Shown: positions 15,597-25,113, numbered from the stretch's first letter. The stretch: 47,906 bases of DNA from Chitinophagaceae bacterium UBA3961 (GCA_002385265.1 DGDD01000096.1:1-47906), one strand, 5' to 3'. The notes: generated from the sequence alone by a model not told the origin. Translations and numbers: made by a program.

Positions 15597-18329
15597 ATGA
15601 AAGGCATTTTTACGCTTAAGGCATTAAGAAACAAGTTCTTAGCTGTGGCTATTCTCCTCAGCTTCGTTCAAATTGCACCGATGAGCGCCCAAGCTCAACG
15701 GATGAAATACAGTGAAGTAAAAATTTACGCTTCACGTGAAGACATTCGAACGCTCCAACAAGCAGGAATGGAGTTCGACCATTTTTCCTACAATAAAGAA
15801 GAAGGAACTATTAATACCACCCTCAGTGAGGCAGACCTTGTTGTTTTAAGACGCTTGCCCTTCAAATTCGTTGTAACGGAGTCGGATGCGGAAGCAGCCT
15901 TTCTAAAGAGAAGCAATATCACCGATTTCTATAAAAGTGAAGAGCCCGCAAGTTTTGGCCCTTCAAGAACCAAGCTTTCTTTTTTCGATGCTCCTAGTCA
16001 AAACATGAGCTCGAAAATTACTACCCCTACTGCCTTTACTCCGGGTACAATGGGCGGTTATCATACATGGGACGAGATGAGAAAAGAGATCGATAGTATG
16101 AAGATGAATTACCCTTCACTGGTACGCTTGGATACAATAGGGTATACCACTCAAGGACGCCCCTTGGTTTCAGTGAAAATTTCAGACAATGTAAATACCG
16201 ACGAGGCAGAACCTGAAATTTTATTTACAGGTATGCACCACGCTCGTGAGCCATTGGGTATGGAGAATCTTATTTTTTATATGCAGTATTTGCTAGAAAA
16301 TTATTCAAGCAATCCTCGTATTAAAGAACTGGTAGATAGTCGTGAGCAATTCTTCATCCCTTGTATGAATCCTGACGGATATGAACGCAACCGAGTAAAC
16401 TCCCCTTCCGGTGGTGGTTTGCATAGAAAGAACATGGGACCCTATGGTACTACTGCCAATCCTGGTACCGATTTGAACAGAAACTATGGAGTTGACTTCG
16501 GTTTAAACAATACTGGCTCTTCCGGTACCAACTCTGCTGATAACTATCGCGGACCTTCTGCTTTTTCGGAAGTAGAAACACAGGTATTAAGAAACTATGC
16601 GAGAACGAGAAGATTTACATTAATGATCAATCACCACTCATATGGTGGCTACTGGATCAACTCATATTCATCTCCAACAAGAACCTTAACTGCTGCACAG
16701 GCTACTTACGCTGCAACATCGGGTAATCAAATGTGTAAGTACAATTTCTACGAAGTGGGTACACCGCTGCAAACCGTAGGGTATGAAGCAAATGGTTCAT
16801 CTGACGATTGGTTCTTTATTGGTGATATTCCAAACATTGGTAGCGTACCTTGCTTTAGCCCTGAGATAGGACTAGGTATAACTACATTCTGGCCCGCCTC
16901 AAGTACCATCATTCCATTTTGTAAAGAAGCTTTCTTTGGCAACTTGCAAGCTGCCTTGATCGCCGGTTCTTATGCAAAACTAGAAGATAGAACTGCTGTA
17001 AACCTAGCATCTTTATCCACTCAAGCACAATTCACTGTTAGAAGATTGGGGAATTTGGATTCTTCAGTAAGAGTAACTGTTTTACCCTTGGTTAACGTAC
17101 AGTCTGTAGGAAGCCCGGTTACCATCAGTTCTCTACCGAACTATCTCGACACAGTTCAAAGAAGTATCGCAGTAAACATAAAACCATCTATTTCCAATGG
17201 AAACATTGTAAAGTGGATTTATAAAATTGAAACAGGTGGAACTACTATTCTTGATACAGTAAGTTATCTCTATAACGCCATTAATGTATTCAGTGATAAT
17301 ATGGATGCGGGTTCATTTACAGGAAAGTGGACTGCCACAGGCACATGGGGTTTTTCAACTACTTCAACATATGCAGGTGCTAGATCCGTAACGGAATCGC
17401 CCGCAGGTAACTATGCGAATAGTGCCTCTAGTACGCTTACCTCCGTAACAATTGATTTGTCGAGTTCAACGGCAGCTTATTTGAGTTTCTGGATTCGATA
17501 CAATGCGGAAAATGGTTACGATCGATTGCGCGTAGCAGCTCGATCCACAGCAACAGGAGGAACTTATGTGAACTTGTCTGGAATTAATACTGTTACAGAG
17601 AATGCGCTAAATATGGGAAATCAACCAGGATTTACGGGCCGTCAAGACTATTGGGTACGTGAGCGCATCAATTTATCTCAGCACTTGGGTGCTAGTAACG
17701 TACAGATTCAATTCAGTTTCGCATCCAATGCATCTGTTCAAGCCGACGGTTTTTACATCGATGAACTAACGGTTACAAAAAGCACTTTAACTACGCTTCC
17801 TGCATATATCAACGGATTCTACGGTAAAGTAACCCAACTGGGGAATGAACTTTCTTGGGATGCAGTTACCGACGCGTCACACGATTATTTTGAATTAGAG
17901 CGCTCTGCAGACGGAAGAAACTTTACGGTTCTTTCAAAGATCACAGTAGTAGATACTAGATCATTTGTTGATGCGAACCCGGTGAATGGTACCAATTACT
18001 ATCGATTGAAACAAGTAGACAAAGGCGGTAATATAGTGTACAGCAATATTGTTCAATTATTAAATGCGAAAGAGAAGAAGATAACTGTTGCTCCAACACT
18101 AGCTACTTCCAACATCTTTATCACCATTGAAAACAACGAAGCAGAGAAATTGTCGGTAGAAGTAATCGATTCTTATGGAAGAATGTTGAAGCAACAACTC
18201 ATCAATTCTACCATTGGTACTCAAAAATTGACGATGGATATCACTTCGCTGCCGGCACAACAATACTTTGTAAAAGTTAGAAATCAAAAGAATGAAGTTT
18301 TACTAATCCAACAAATAATAAAACAATAG
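15597..18329 (+). CDS. Secreted M14 zinc carboxypeptidase with T9SS sorting domain
   Basis: A 910-residue protein. Residues 1-34 are the signal peptide (MSAQAQ) and 35-140 a propeptide-like region. Residues 150-455 are the M14 catalytic domain with zinc ligands H215 and E218 in MHHAREP, H347 in NHHSYGG, substrate residues R277 (LHRKN) and N294-R295 (DLNRNYG), and the general base E423 in FSPEIG. All key residues are present, so it should be an active metallocarboxypeptidase. Residues 575-725 form a MAM-like or choice-of-anchor beta domain (DNMDAGSFTGKW...DGFYIDELTV). Residues 735-825 are fibronectin-like, and the tail ending in QQIIKQ is a type A sorting domain. It is exported through the type IX system and digests peptides outside the cell. 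The next T9SS gene follows after 31 nt. Confidence 0.92.
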   Translation: MKGIFTLKALRNKFLAVAILLSFVQIAPMSAQAQRMKYSEVKIYASREDIRTLQQAGMEFDHFSYNKEEGTINTTLSEADLVVLRRLPFKFVVTESDAEAAFLKRSNITDFYKSEEPASFGPSRTKLSFFDAPSQNMSSKITTPTAFTPGTMGGYHTWDEMRKEIDSMKMNYPSLVRLDTIGYTTQGRPLVSVKISDNVNTDEAEPEILFTGMHHAREPLGMENLIFYMQYLLENYSSNPRIKELVDSREQFFIPCMNPDGYERNRVNSPSGGGLHRKNMGPYGTTANPGTDLNRNYGVDFGLNNTGSSGTNSADNYRGPSAFSEVETQVLRNYARTRRFTLMINHHSYGGYWINSYSSPTRTLTAAQATYAATSGNQMCKYNFYEVGTPLQTVGYEANGSSDDWFFIGDIPNIGSVPCFSPEIGLGITTFWPASSTIIPFCKEAFFGNLQAALIAGSYAKLEDRTAVNLASLSTQAQFTVRRLGNLDSSVRVTVLPLVNVQSVGSPVTISSLPNYLDTVQRSIAVNIKPSISNGNIVKWIYKIETGGTTILDTVSYLYNAINVFSDNMDAGSFTGKWTATGTWGFSTTSTYAGARSVTESPAGNYANSASSTLTSVTIDLSSSTAAYLSFWIRYNAENGYDRLRVAARSTATGGTYVNLSGINTVTENALNMGNQPGFTGRQDYWVRERINLSQHLGASNVQIQFSFASNASVQADGFYIDELTVTKSTLTTLPAYINGFYGKVTQLGNELSWDAVTDASHDYFELERSADGRNFTVLSKITVVDTRSFVDANPVNGTNYYRLKQVDKGGNIVYSNIVQLLNAKEKKITVAPTLATSNIFITIENNEAEKLSVEVIDSYGRMLKQQLINSTIGTQKLTMDITSLPAQQYFVKVRNQKNEVLLIQQIIKQ

Positions 18330-18360
18330 TTCTATAACCAACCTTTTAATCCTATCTAAA

Positions 18361-20706
18361 ATGAAAACGATCCATTTTCCTAACCTCAAAAAGCTCTTTG
18401 CGCTACTGGCGCTAGCTGGGTTCATAGAATCTAGTTCAGCTGCTACCTATACAGTCACAAATACGCTTAGTTCAGGTGCAGGTTCATTGCGTCAAGCAAT
18501 TACTGATGCGAATGCAAATGCCGGCGCCGATATTATTCGATTCAGTATTGCAACCGGGGGCGGTAATCTTTTTGAAAACGACGGAGCCGGTAACTCATGG
18601 GCAACCATTGTGTTGACCTCTGCATTGCCCGTTATTACGGGGCCGGTTTTAATTGATGGGTTCACCCAAACCAATACGAATCTGGGATCTTGGGCCGGAC
18701 AAACAGTAGGCGTAGACGGTTATTTACAACCGAGTATCAACTATCCGGATGTTTATATCACTCGTACCTATGCCCTTCCTGGCACCAATTCAGGAACCGC
18801 CGGAAATGGATTTACGATAAATACTACTGATGTAACAATTCGCGGAATTGCAATTTCCGGTTTTGGAAACACCAATTCAGACGGCTCTCTTGCCTCAGCA
18901 CACGCTGACATCATGGTGCTTCGTTCTGCAACGGTTCGTACTTCAAATGTTGATATCAATAATTGTTTTATTTCTTGTACTCCAAGAGGTGCTTTGCCGG
19001 TAGCCGCAAGACGTACGCTGGGAAATGGATTTCTATGCGGAGGAAATAACTTTGAGGGAAATGTTAGCAATAACTTATTCGCTTACTGTGGTACATATGC
19101 AGTGCATTTTAATGGTGCGAATGATATTACAACGGCAGGCCCTTCAGGTGTGAATCTGCCCAATAGAGGTTGGGATGTGATTGCGAATCAAATGATCACC
19201 ATTGGAACCAATAGTGGTGCAACTACAACAAAAGCCGGTGACGGAATCAATACCATGCATTGTAATCGTTTGATGTTACAATACAACTACATCAACAACG
19301 TAGAACAAGTGGGCATCGATATCGGATGGAATGCCGATAGTATTGTTGTTGACAATAATACCATTACCGGAATGCTAATGACTACCGGTGCTCCTCCAAA
19401 CGTTGGAATCCGTGTAGCTGCCTGTTCGCAATACGATACCGTTCGAAAAAATGTGATTTTCAATAATACCGGCACAAACTTTATTGCCGGCATTTGGACT
19501 GATAGGTCAAGTGTGGTTACTACCGGAGTAACGGTTAGACCCAATATCTATAATCATTTTGCTGAAAACAGAATTTATAACAACAGAGGCAGTGGAATTG
19601 TAGCCAGTACCAATTCAGGAAGTGGGGCAGTAGTGAGCACGGTAACAATTTCTCAAAATTCAACTTATAATAATACCGGTCTCGGAATTGATTTGAACTT
19701 TAATGCTACCACGGGTCCCACCACTGTTTCAGTAAACGACAATGGTGACGGCGACGCAGGCACCAATAACATTCAAAATTTCCCAATCATTGATTCGGTG
19801 AAAAAGTATACGGCCAATGACATCATTATTTATGGGAAAGCTCCCGCCGGTGCTACTGTAGAATTCTTTATCTCCGACGGTGGTGTGAATCAATTTGGTT
19901 TAACGTTGAACTACGGAGAAGGACAAACCTATATCGGAACTGCTGTAGAAGGTTCAAGCGATGATCTTAAAACCGGTACCGGTTCTTATAATGTTGATGG
20001 GAATATTGCAGTTTCAAACGTAAACTTATTCGCTTTTCATTTTAATAACGCTGTGGTAACTACCATCAATCCGGCTACCAATAGACTCACATCTACCGCT
20101 ACTCTTGCGGGGGCTACATCGGAGTTTGGACCTGTAGTCACAACGCTTAGCGCATTGGGTTGCCAATTGATGAACTTCTCGGCTGCTAAGAGTCAAGAAA
20201 AAGTAAACTTGTATTGGGATGCATTCTGCGATCCTAATTTCAAATATTTCGACATTGAAAAAAGTGTTGATGGAAGAAACTTTACTCGAATAGGAACCCT
20301 CAGTCAAGTTGTGAGAAATGGAAAAGGGGAATATCAACATGCAGACGCTTATCCTAATTCCGGCGTGAACTATTATCGTTTGCGTATGGTAGATGATAAT
20401 GGAATAGTGAAGTACAGCTCAATTATTGCTGTGAATTTTGGTGTTTCTCCTAAGGCAAATCAATTGCTCACGAATACCCTTTTCACTTCTAAAATTGATA
20501 TGATGTATCAATCTGATGTAGAAGAGAAAGTAGCTGTTCAATTGTTCAATGCTGCCGGAGCAGTGGTAAAAAGTGAAGTAGTGATCTTGAAGAAAGGTAC
20601 CAACTATATGAACCTCGATCACCTCGGCGCACTCAATGCCGGTACCTACCACTTAGTAGTGAAAGGTACTACCGTGAACCTCCACGAGGCCATGGTGAAA
20701 CAATAA
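18361..20706 (+). CDS. Secreted parallel beta-helix protein with T9SS sorting domain
   Basis: A 781-residue protein with signal peptide 1-28 (SSSAA). Residues 29-60 carry the TYTVTNTLSSGAGSLRQAI motif that opens many right-handed beta-helix (pectate-lyase-like or polymorphic outer-membrane-type) proteins. Residues 100-480 contain many short Asn-rich rungs (VTIRGIAISGFGNTN, NRIYNNRGSGIVAS, VTISQNSTYNNTGLGIDLNFN). Residues 645-720 are a fibronectin-like stretch, and the last 75 residues a sorting domain ending in HEAMVKQ. Such helices bind or cut polysaccharides, but no lyase catalytic triad could be assigned. It is probably co-transcribed with the carboxypeptidase upstream and ends at a terminator at 20737. 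Confidence 0.85.
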   Translation: MKTIHFPNLKKLFALLALAGFIESSSAATYTVTNTLSSGAGSLRQAITDANANAGADIIRFSIATGGGNLFENDGAGNSWATIVLTSALPVITGPVLIDGFTQTNTNLGSWAGQTVGVDGYLQPSINYPDVYITRTYALPGTNSGTAGNGFTINTTDVTIRGIAISGFGNTNSDGSLASAHADIMVLRSATVRTSNVDINNCFISCTPRGALPVAARRTLGNGFLCGGNNFEGNVSNNLFAYCGTYAVHFNGANDITTAGPSGVNLPNRGWDVIANQMITIGTNSGATTTKAGDGINTMHCNRLMLQYNYINNVEQVGIDIGWNADSIVVDNNTITGMLMTTGAPPNVGIRVAACSQYDTVRKNVIFNNTGTNFIAGIWTDRSSVVTTGVTVRPNIYNHFAENRIYNNRGSGIVASTNSGSGAVVSTVTISQNSTYNNTGLGIDLNFNATTGPTTVSVNDNGDGDAGTNNIQNFPIIDSVKKYTANDIIIYGKAPAGATVEFFISDGGVNQFGLTLNYGEGQTYIGTAVEGSSDDLKTGTGSYNVDGNIAVSNVNLFAFHFNNAVVTTINPATNRLTSTATLAGATSEFGPVVTTLSALGCQLMNFSAAKSQEKVNLYWDAFCDPNFKYFDIEKSVDGRNFTRIGTLSQVVRNGKGEYQHADAYPNSGVNYYRLRMVDDNGIVKYSSIIAVNFGVSPKANQLLTNTLFTSKIDMMYQSDVEEKVAVQLFNAAGAVVKSEVVILKKGTNYMNLDHLGALNAGTYHLVVKGTTVNLHEAMVKQ

Positions 20707-20736
20707 TGTCTTATTAACGGTCAATCATAAGAAAAC

Positions 20737-20766
20737 AAAAAGGACTGAGCAATCAGTCCTTTTTTA
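20737..20766 (+). terminator. Bidirectional intrinsic terminator between convergent genes
   Basis: A 12-bp perfect stem (AAAAAGGACTGA / TCAGTCCTTTTT) with a GCAA tetraloop has an A run on the left and a T run on the right, so it can stop both the beta-helix gene and the pdxA transcript. Confidence 0.88.
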
Positions 20767-20821
20767 TTTTGAGTATGTTCTTATCTATTTCCCTTCTTTT
20801 CATCCTCATCCTTGTATTTCA

Positions 20822-20857
20822 TTATTAATCATTAATTTTTAATTATTAATTAATAAT
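20822..20857 (-). repeat. AT-rich TTAATTA module at the pdxA 3' end
   Basis: TTAATCATTAATTTTTAATT and ATTAATTAATAATT run directly into the pdxA stop codon, as at ruvC and other genes. The purine and hairpin modules are absent here. Confidence 0.65.
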
Positions 20858-21946
20858 TCACTCCTCCAATTTCTCATCCACTGCATTCGCCAAAATCTGT
20901 CTGGTTAATTTTCGCATGGGGTTTCTGCGGTTATCCGCATACCCATTTCGGAAATTGATGATATCGATGCATTGGTAAATGGCCATTAAGAATGAGTTCG
21001 AGTCGGCTTTATTCTTGCCTGCAATATCAAAGGCAGTTCCATGATCGGGCGAAGTACGCACTACCGATAAGCCCGCGGTGTAGTTCACGCCATCTCCTGA
21101 AGCAAGGCTCTTGAAAGGAATCAATCCTTGATCGTGATACATCGCTAATACACCATCAAACTTTTCATGATAACCTCTTGCAAAGAAGGCATCTGCGCTG
21201 TAAGGTCCCATCACAATCATGTTTTGATGTTTCGCATCTTTAACAGCCGGTCTAATAATTGTTTCTTCCTCTTTTCCAATCAAGCCTTCATCTCCGGCGT
21301 GTGGGTTCAACCCCAATACCGCAATTTTAGGTTTATCGATGCCGAAGTCTTTGATCAAAGACTGTTGCAACAATTTTAGTTTTGAAGCTATTTTCTCTTT
21401 TGTTACTTCTTTCGCTGCATCTTGAACGGGAACATGCTCACTTACTAAAGCTACACGCATGTTTTCAGCCACCATTAACATCAACACATCTTGCGCACCG
21501 AAATAGGCTTTTAGAAATGGCGTATGACCCGTATAAGGAAACTCCTCCGATTGCGTATTCTTCTTATGAATAGGAGCGGTTACCATACCTTGTATATGAC
21601 CGGCTTTCAGGGCTTCCGAGCAAGCTACTAATGATTTTACAGCGTATTGACCACCAATATCAGTCAACTGACCGGGGGTGATCGCAACTTCGTCTTCCCA
21701 GCAATTAAAAATGGCAATTTGCTTGGGGTTAACACGAGTAAAGTCTTTTATAATTTGGAAGTTGAAATTAACATCCGGCAGCATTTTTCGGTAGAAATTG
21801 ATCGCTTTGCTTGATCCAAAGATCACCGGAGTGCAGAGTTCCAAAATTCGGTTGTCGGAGAAGGTCTTTAATATCAATTCGATACCAATGCCGTTGAGGT
21901 CTCCAATAGTAATGCCGATAAGGGGTTTGTGAGCGGGCGCCTGCAT
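20858..21946 (-). CDS. pdxA: 4-hydroxythreonine-4-phosphate dehydrogenase PdxA
   Basis: A 362-residue enzyme of pyridoxal-phosphate biosynthesis (DXP-dependent route). It oxidises 4-phosphohydroxy-L-threonine with NAD, giving the substrate for PdxJ. Motifs: ITIGDLNGIGIEL at the N terminus, TAPIHK (res 124-129), the metal-binding histidines H171 (SEHVPV), H216 (NPHAG) and H271 (MYHDQGLIPFK), and the SPDHGTAFDIAG glycine-rich segment. The length is slightly above the usual 330. The start is ATG at 21946. No pdxJ is in the window. It is divergent from rsmA, a pairing seen in many bacteria. Confidence 0.96.
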   Translation of the reverse strand: MQAPAHKPLIGITIGDLNGIGIELILKTFSDNRILELCTPVIFGSSKAINFYRKMLPDVNFNFQIIKDFTRVNPKQIAIFNCWEDEVAITPGQLTDIGGQYAVKSLVACSEALKAGHIQGMVTAPIHKKNTQSEEFPYTGHTPFLKAYFGAQDVLMLMVAENMRVALVSEHVPVQDAAKEVTKEKIASKLKLLQQSLIKDFGIDKPKIAVLGLNPHAGDEGLIGKEEETIIRPAVKDAKHQNMIVMGPYSADAFFARGYHEKFDGVLAMYHDQGLIPFKSLASGDGVNYTAGLSVVRTSPDHGTAFDIAGKNKADSNSFLMAIYQCIDIINFRNGYADNRRNPMRKLTRQILANAVDEKLEE

Positions 21947-21995
21947 AGTAGTGTATAACTTAACTACTAAGGTACGATAATTTGCGGGTTTCTGC

Positions 21996-22076
21996 CTAGC
22001 TGCGAGCCAAAAGGAGCAGCATGGCTATAAATAAGGCTATGTTTCGTACCGATTCTATGGATATGGATTTTTTCAT
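21996..22076 (-). CDS. Possible 26-residue hydrophobic peptide
   Basis: An ATG frame of 26 codons in the pdxA-rsmA gap. It begins MKKSISIESVRN and continues with a hydrophobic stretch (IALFIAMLLLLA), ending with Arg-Ser and TAG. A basic start and single hydrophobic helix fit a small membrane peptide, or a leader upstream of pdxA (49 nt away). No promoter box was found, and an ORF this short can occur by chance. Confidence 0.3.
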   Translation of the reverse strand: MKKSISIESVRNIALFIAMLLLLARS

Positions 22077-22167
22077 ATTGGTGTAACGCCGGTTTTTGAT
22101 GAATTTGGATGCTCCTAAAACAGAATTCTGATCATTTACAGGTTACTACTTAACCATAGGCCGTTCA

Positions 22168-22201
22168 TTGGATGTTCTGCCCGAACAAAACCCTAATTTT
22201 G
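22168..22201 (+). promoter_or_regulatory. Promoter of rsmA
   Basis: TTG (22168-22170) and TAATTTTG (22194-22201) with a 23-nt spacer. The ATG at 22211 follows after 9 nt, so the mRNA would have a leader of only a few bases. This also rules out a longer N terminus starting at 22172. Confidence 0.6.
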
Positions 22202-22210
22202 CCTCCAAGA

Positions 22211-22966
22211 ATGAAATACACACTCAAAAAATCACTCGGACAACACTTCCTGAAAGATGAGAACATCTGCCTCGATATTGTAGCGGCACTTAAAAAAATG
22301 CCTTTTCAGCAATTGTTGGAAGTTGGACCCGGTGGTGGCGCCCTTACCAAATATTTGATTCAAATACCTGCGATCGATTTTAAATGCGTGGAATTAGATC
22401 AAGAAAAGGTTGACTGGTTGAAACATACGTATCCGGTACTAAACGATAAGATCATTCACCAAAGTTTCCTCGATATTGAATGTCCTTTTGAAGGACCGTT
22501 TTCAGTAGTTGGAAACTTCCCTTATAACATTTCTTCTCAAATTCTTTTTAAAATTCTCGACTGGTATCCGCAAGTGGAGCAGGTGGTTGGTATGTTTCAG
22601 AAAGAAGTGGCACAACGAGTGGTTGCCAAAGAAGGCAGCAAAGTGTACGGCGTACTGAGTGTATTGATGCAAGTGTATTTCGAAACAGAATACTTGTTTG
22701 AAGTACATGAGAACAGCTTCAATCCACCTCCGAAAGTGAAGAGTGCCGTTATATTGATGAAGCCAAGAAAAGAGTTAGTGGCGATGAAATCGGAGCGACA
22801 ATTCAAATTACTGGTGAAAACCGCCTTCAATCAGCGCCGCAAAACCTTGCGCAATGCTGTAAAAGGTTTGTTTGAACCTCAAGAACTCACCGATCCAATA
22901 TTTGATAAACGTGCAGAACAATTGAGCGTTCAAGATTTTGCGACCCTTTCTTTTAAAATGAGATAG
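22211..22966 (+). CDS. rsmA: 16S rRNA (adenine1518/1519-N6,N6)-dimethyltransferase RsmA (KsgA)
   Basis: A 251-residue SAM-dependent methyltransferase that dimethylates two adjacent adenines near the 3' end of 16S rRNA late in 30S assembly. The N terminus KKSLGQHFLKDENI is diagnostic. The SAM motif VGPGGGALT lies at 38-46, the acidic ELDQEK at 61-66, and motif IV NFPYNISS at 102-109 (NFPY in place of the usual NLPY). The C-terminal helical domain contains NPPPKVKSAVI and TAFNQRRKTLRNAVKG. Length is normal. The 2-hydroxyacid dehydrogenase gene follows after 3 nt. Confidence 0.96.
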   Translation: MKYTLKKSLGQHFLKDENICLDIVAALKKMPFQQLLEVGPGGGALTKYLIQIPAIDFKCVELDQEKVDWLKHTYPVLNDKIIHQSFLDIECPFEGPFSVVGNFPYNISSQILFKILDWYPQVEQVVGMFQKEVAQRVVAKEGSKVYGVLSVLMQVYFETEYLFEVHENSFNPPPKVKSAVILMKPRKELVAMKSERQFKLLVKTAFNQRRKTLRNAVKGLFEPQELTDPIFDKRAEQLSVQDFATLSFKMR

Positions 22967-22969
22967 TTC

Positions 22970-23917
22970 ATGAAACCTTCTGTTATTATTACTGCAAAAG
23001 TGCACCCCGTACTCATTGAGAAATTAGAGCAGTATGGTTACCAGCCCATTTACTCTCCCACTATTACATACGAAGAGTTGTTGCAACAAATTGGAACGGT
23101 GAAAGGCTTGATCGTAACCACTCGATTGAAAATTGATGCGACGGTATTAGCCGCTGCAAACGAATTGAAATGGATCGGTCGATTGGGGAGCGGTATGGAA
23201 TTGATTGATACCGCCACTGCAGAACAAAAAGGAATTGTGTGTGTGAGCAGTCCGGAAGGCAATCGCAATGCCGTTGCCGAGCAAGCATTGGGAATGCTGT
23301 TAAGCATCATGAACAATTTGCCCAAGGCAGCTGCGGAAGTAAAAGAAGGGAAGTGGATCCGCGATGCAAATAGGGGAGTGGAGTTGAGCGGAAGAACAGT
23401 TGGCATCATCGGTTTTGGAAATACCGGATCACAGTTTGCAAAACTCTTGCAGCCTTTTGGTGTAACCGTTTTGGCCAACGATAAATACAAGTTCGGATTT
23501 GGAAGCGGCTATATTAAAGAAGCTTCTGTAGACCAAATTCAGCGTTATGCCGATGTTATTAGCTTTCATCTTCCCCTAACCGATGAAACAAAGCACATGG
23601 CCAATGAAACCTTTTTCGAGCAGTGCAAAATGAAACCCTTTGTGATCAATACCTCGCGAGGAAAAGTGCACGATACTCTTGGAATCATCAATGCCTTAGA
23701 AAAAGGATACATTGCAGGTGCAGCACTCGATGTTTTGGAAAATGAAAAATTGGAAACATACACAGAAGAAGAACAGTACCTGTTCAAAAAACTCTTGTCT
23801 TTTCCCAATGCATATATCACTCCTCACATTGCCGGATATACGCACGAAGCCTTTCAGCGCATGGCTGAAGTAGTGCTTGAAAAATTAGATAAAATAGGGG
23901 TGTTAAGAAAGGCCTAA
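22970..23917 (+). CDS. D-2-hydroxyacid dehydrogenase (phosphoglycerate dehydrogenase-like)
   Basis: A 315-residue NAD-dependent dehydrogenase. The Rossmann motif is [13 protein letters not shown] (near 145-157). The catalytic triad is the Arg of NTSRGKVHD, the Glu of LDVLENE and the His of [10 protein letters not shown]. There is no C-terminal ACT domain, so it is the short form. Candidates are serine-pathway 3-phosphoglycerate dehydrogenase or a general 2-hydroxyacid reductase; the first half ([10 protein letters not shown]) favours the phosphoglycerate dehydrogenase-like group. It is translated from the rsmA transcript with a 3-nt gap. Confidence 0.9.
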   Translation: MKPSVIITAKVHPVLIEKLEQYGYQPIYSPTITYEELLQQIGTVKGLIVTTRLKIDATVLAAANELKWIGRLGSGMELIDTATAEQKGIVCVSSPEGNRNAVAEQALGMLLSIMNNLPKAAAEVKEGKWIRDANRGVELSGRTVGIIGFGNTGSQFAKLLQPFGVTVLANDKYKFGFGSGYIKEASVDQIQRYADVISFHLPLTDETKHMANETFFEQCKMKPFVINTSRGKVHDTLGIINALEKGYIAGAALDVLENEKLETYTEEEQYLFKKLLSFPNAYITPHIAGYTHEAFQRMAEVVLEKLDKIGVLRKA

Positions 23918-24050
23918 ATTCAGGTTTGTCTGTAACATTTTTCAAGGCGCAATTGCTTCAAGAACAACAACTTGAGGGGCTAACAACTATTAGCTTTTCT
24001 TTCACAGACTTCGGTACGTTTTAGGCATTAGTACAACTAAACCTAAGCGT

Positions 24051-24500
24051 ATGATCAGAAATCTACTCCTCTTTTCTTTGTCAATGGTATTACTAACAGG
24101 ATGTACCAAATTTCTCCAACCTGCCGAGGATCGGTTGGTGGGATCCTGGACCTTGGCTTATGTTGAAAAGCAACGTTTGTTCAATACTACTACTATTTAT
24201 ACCGGATATGAAAACGGGGTATTCTATTTCTATGATAATGGAGAAGCCATCTTCGACGACGGTCAAATTCAAATGCGGGGCAGCTGGCAATTGCGATTGG
24301 TAAATGGTGGCTATTATGATGCAAATGGTAACTGGCAGAACGGAACCCACCAGGTTTTTGTGCTCCATTTGGTAAACTTTCAGTACAACCAAGTGCTCCA
24401 CTGGGAGTTCGATGACAGCTATTTTACCAGCAATAGACGCTTCGTAGCTCGTTATCAATCATATAGTTACGACTATAAATACGTATTTAACAGGTACTAA
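24051..24500 (+). CDS. Lipocalin-like lipoprotein
   Basis: A 149-residue lipoprotein. The signal peptide ends in the lipobox LLTGC (Cys18), so it is lipid-anchored. The mature part begins KFLQPAEDRLVGSWTLAYVEKQ, then strands rich in Tyr, Phe and Asn (GVFYFYDNGEAIFDDG, GSWQLRLVNGGYYDANG), typical of the lipocalin-like or DUF4923-type beta barrels common in Bacteroidota. The ligand is unknown. It precedes the greA promoter, which starts three bases after its stop codon. Confidence 0.78.
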   Translation: MIRNLLLFSLSMVLLTGCTKFLQPAEDRLVGSWTLAYVEKQRLFNTTTIYTGYENGVFYFYDNGEAIFDDGQIQMRGSWQLRLVNGGYYDANGNWQNGTHQVFVLHLVNFQYNQVLHWEFDDSYFTSNRRFVARYQSYSYDYKYVFNRY

Positions 24501-24502
24501 AA

Positions 24503-24531
24503 TTTGGATTTAAAAAAAAGTCCTACCTTTG
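24503..24531 (+). promoter_or_regulatory. Promoter of greA
   Basis: TTTG (24503-24506), 17 nt, TACCTTTG (24524-24531). Transcription should start near 24537, which is upstream of the terminator-like hairpin at 24545. Confidence 0.65.
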
Positions 24532-24544
24532 AAATATTAATAGC

Positions 24545-24583
24545 AACGCTTCAGCGAGAACTGAGGCGTTGTTATTTTTTTTG
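24545..24583 (+). promoter_or_regulatory. Terminator-like attenuator hairpin in the greA leader
   Basis: Stem AACGCTTCAG / CTGAGGCGTT (10 bp, one wobble), loop CGAGAA, then GTTATTTTTTTTG. It lies between the greA promoter and the greA ATG at 24621. It could also serve as terminator of the lipoprotein gene, but a transcript from the promoter at 24503 must pass it. Confidence 0.7.
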
Positions 24584-24620
24584 TCAAACCCGATTGCTAC
24601 GGAATTAAAATTGAATCATT

Positions 24621-25094
24621 ATGAGTGGAATCCTTTATGTAACTAAAGAGACTTTAGAGCAAATGAAAGTCGACCTGATCCGAATGAAATCGGTAGATCG
24701 CCCGGCTGCTTCTAAGGCTATTGCGGAAGCGAGAGAAAAAGGAGACTTGAAAGAAAACGCCGAATACGATGCTGCGAAAGAAGCACAAGGTATTCTGGAA
24801 GCCAAAATCAAAAAGATGGAAAGCGATATCGCTTCCGCTCGTATTTTGGACGAAGCGAATGTAGATACCAGCAAAGTGTCTATTCTTACCAAAGTGACCG
24901 TTACCAATCTCAATACCAAGAAACAATTGACCTATCAGATCGTTTCCGAAAAAGAAGCCGATTTGAAAGCCTCAAAAATTTCTGTGACCTCACCTATTGG
25001 AAAAGGACTATTGGGAAAAGTAATTGGTGATGTGGCCGAAGTGCAAGTACCTGCGGGTATTGTGAAGTTTAAGATCGAAAACATTACGGTATAA
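24621..25094 (+). CDS. greA: Transcription elongation factor GreA
   Basis: A 157-residue factor that enters the secondary channel of backtracked RNA polymerase and stimulates transcript cleavage. The N-terminal coiled coil spans about residues 5-75, with the conserved tip GDLKENAEYDAAKEAQ (41-56) carrying the acidic residues that coordinate the catalytic Mg. The C-terminal globular domain (80-157) has SPIGKGLLGKVIGD and ends in a strand. The start is ATG at 24621. The gene is flanked by a leader hairpin and by a strong terminator at 25114. Confidence 0.96.
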   Translation: MSGILYVTKETLEQMKVDLIRMKSVDRPAASKAIAEAREKGDLKENAEYDAAKEAQGILEAKIKKMESDIASARILDEANVDTSKVSILTKVTVTNLNTKKQLTYQIVSEKEADLKASKISVTSPIGKGLLGKVIGDVAEVQVPAGIVKFKIENITV

Positions 25095-25113
25095 TTAAGT
25101 CTTCAGTTTTTAT

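Noticed and set aside
22172..22210. Longer N terminus for RsmA
   Set aside because: It would start upstream of the -7 box at 22194 and add residues before the diagnostic KKSLGQHF start.
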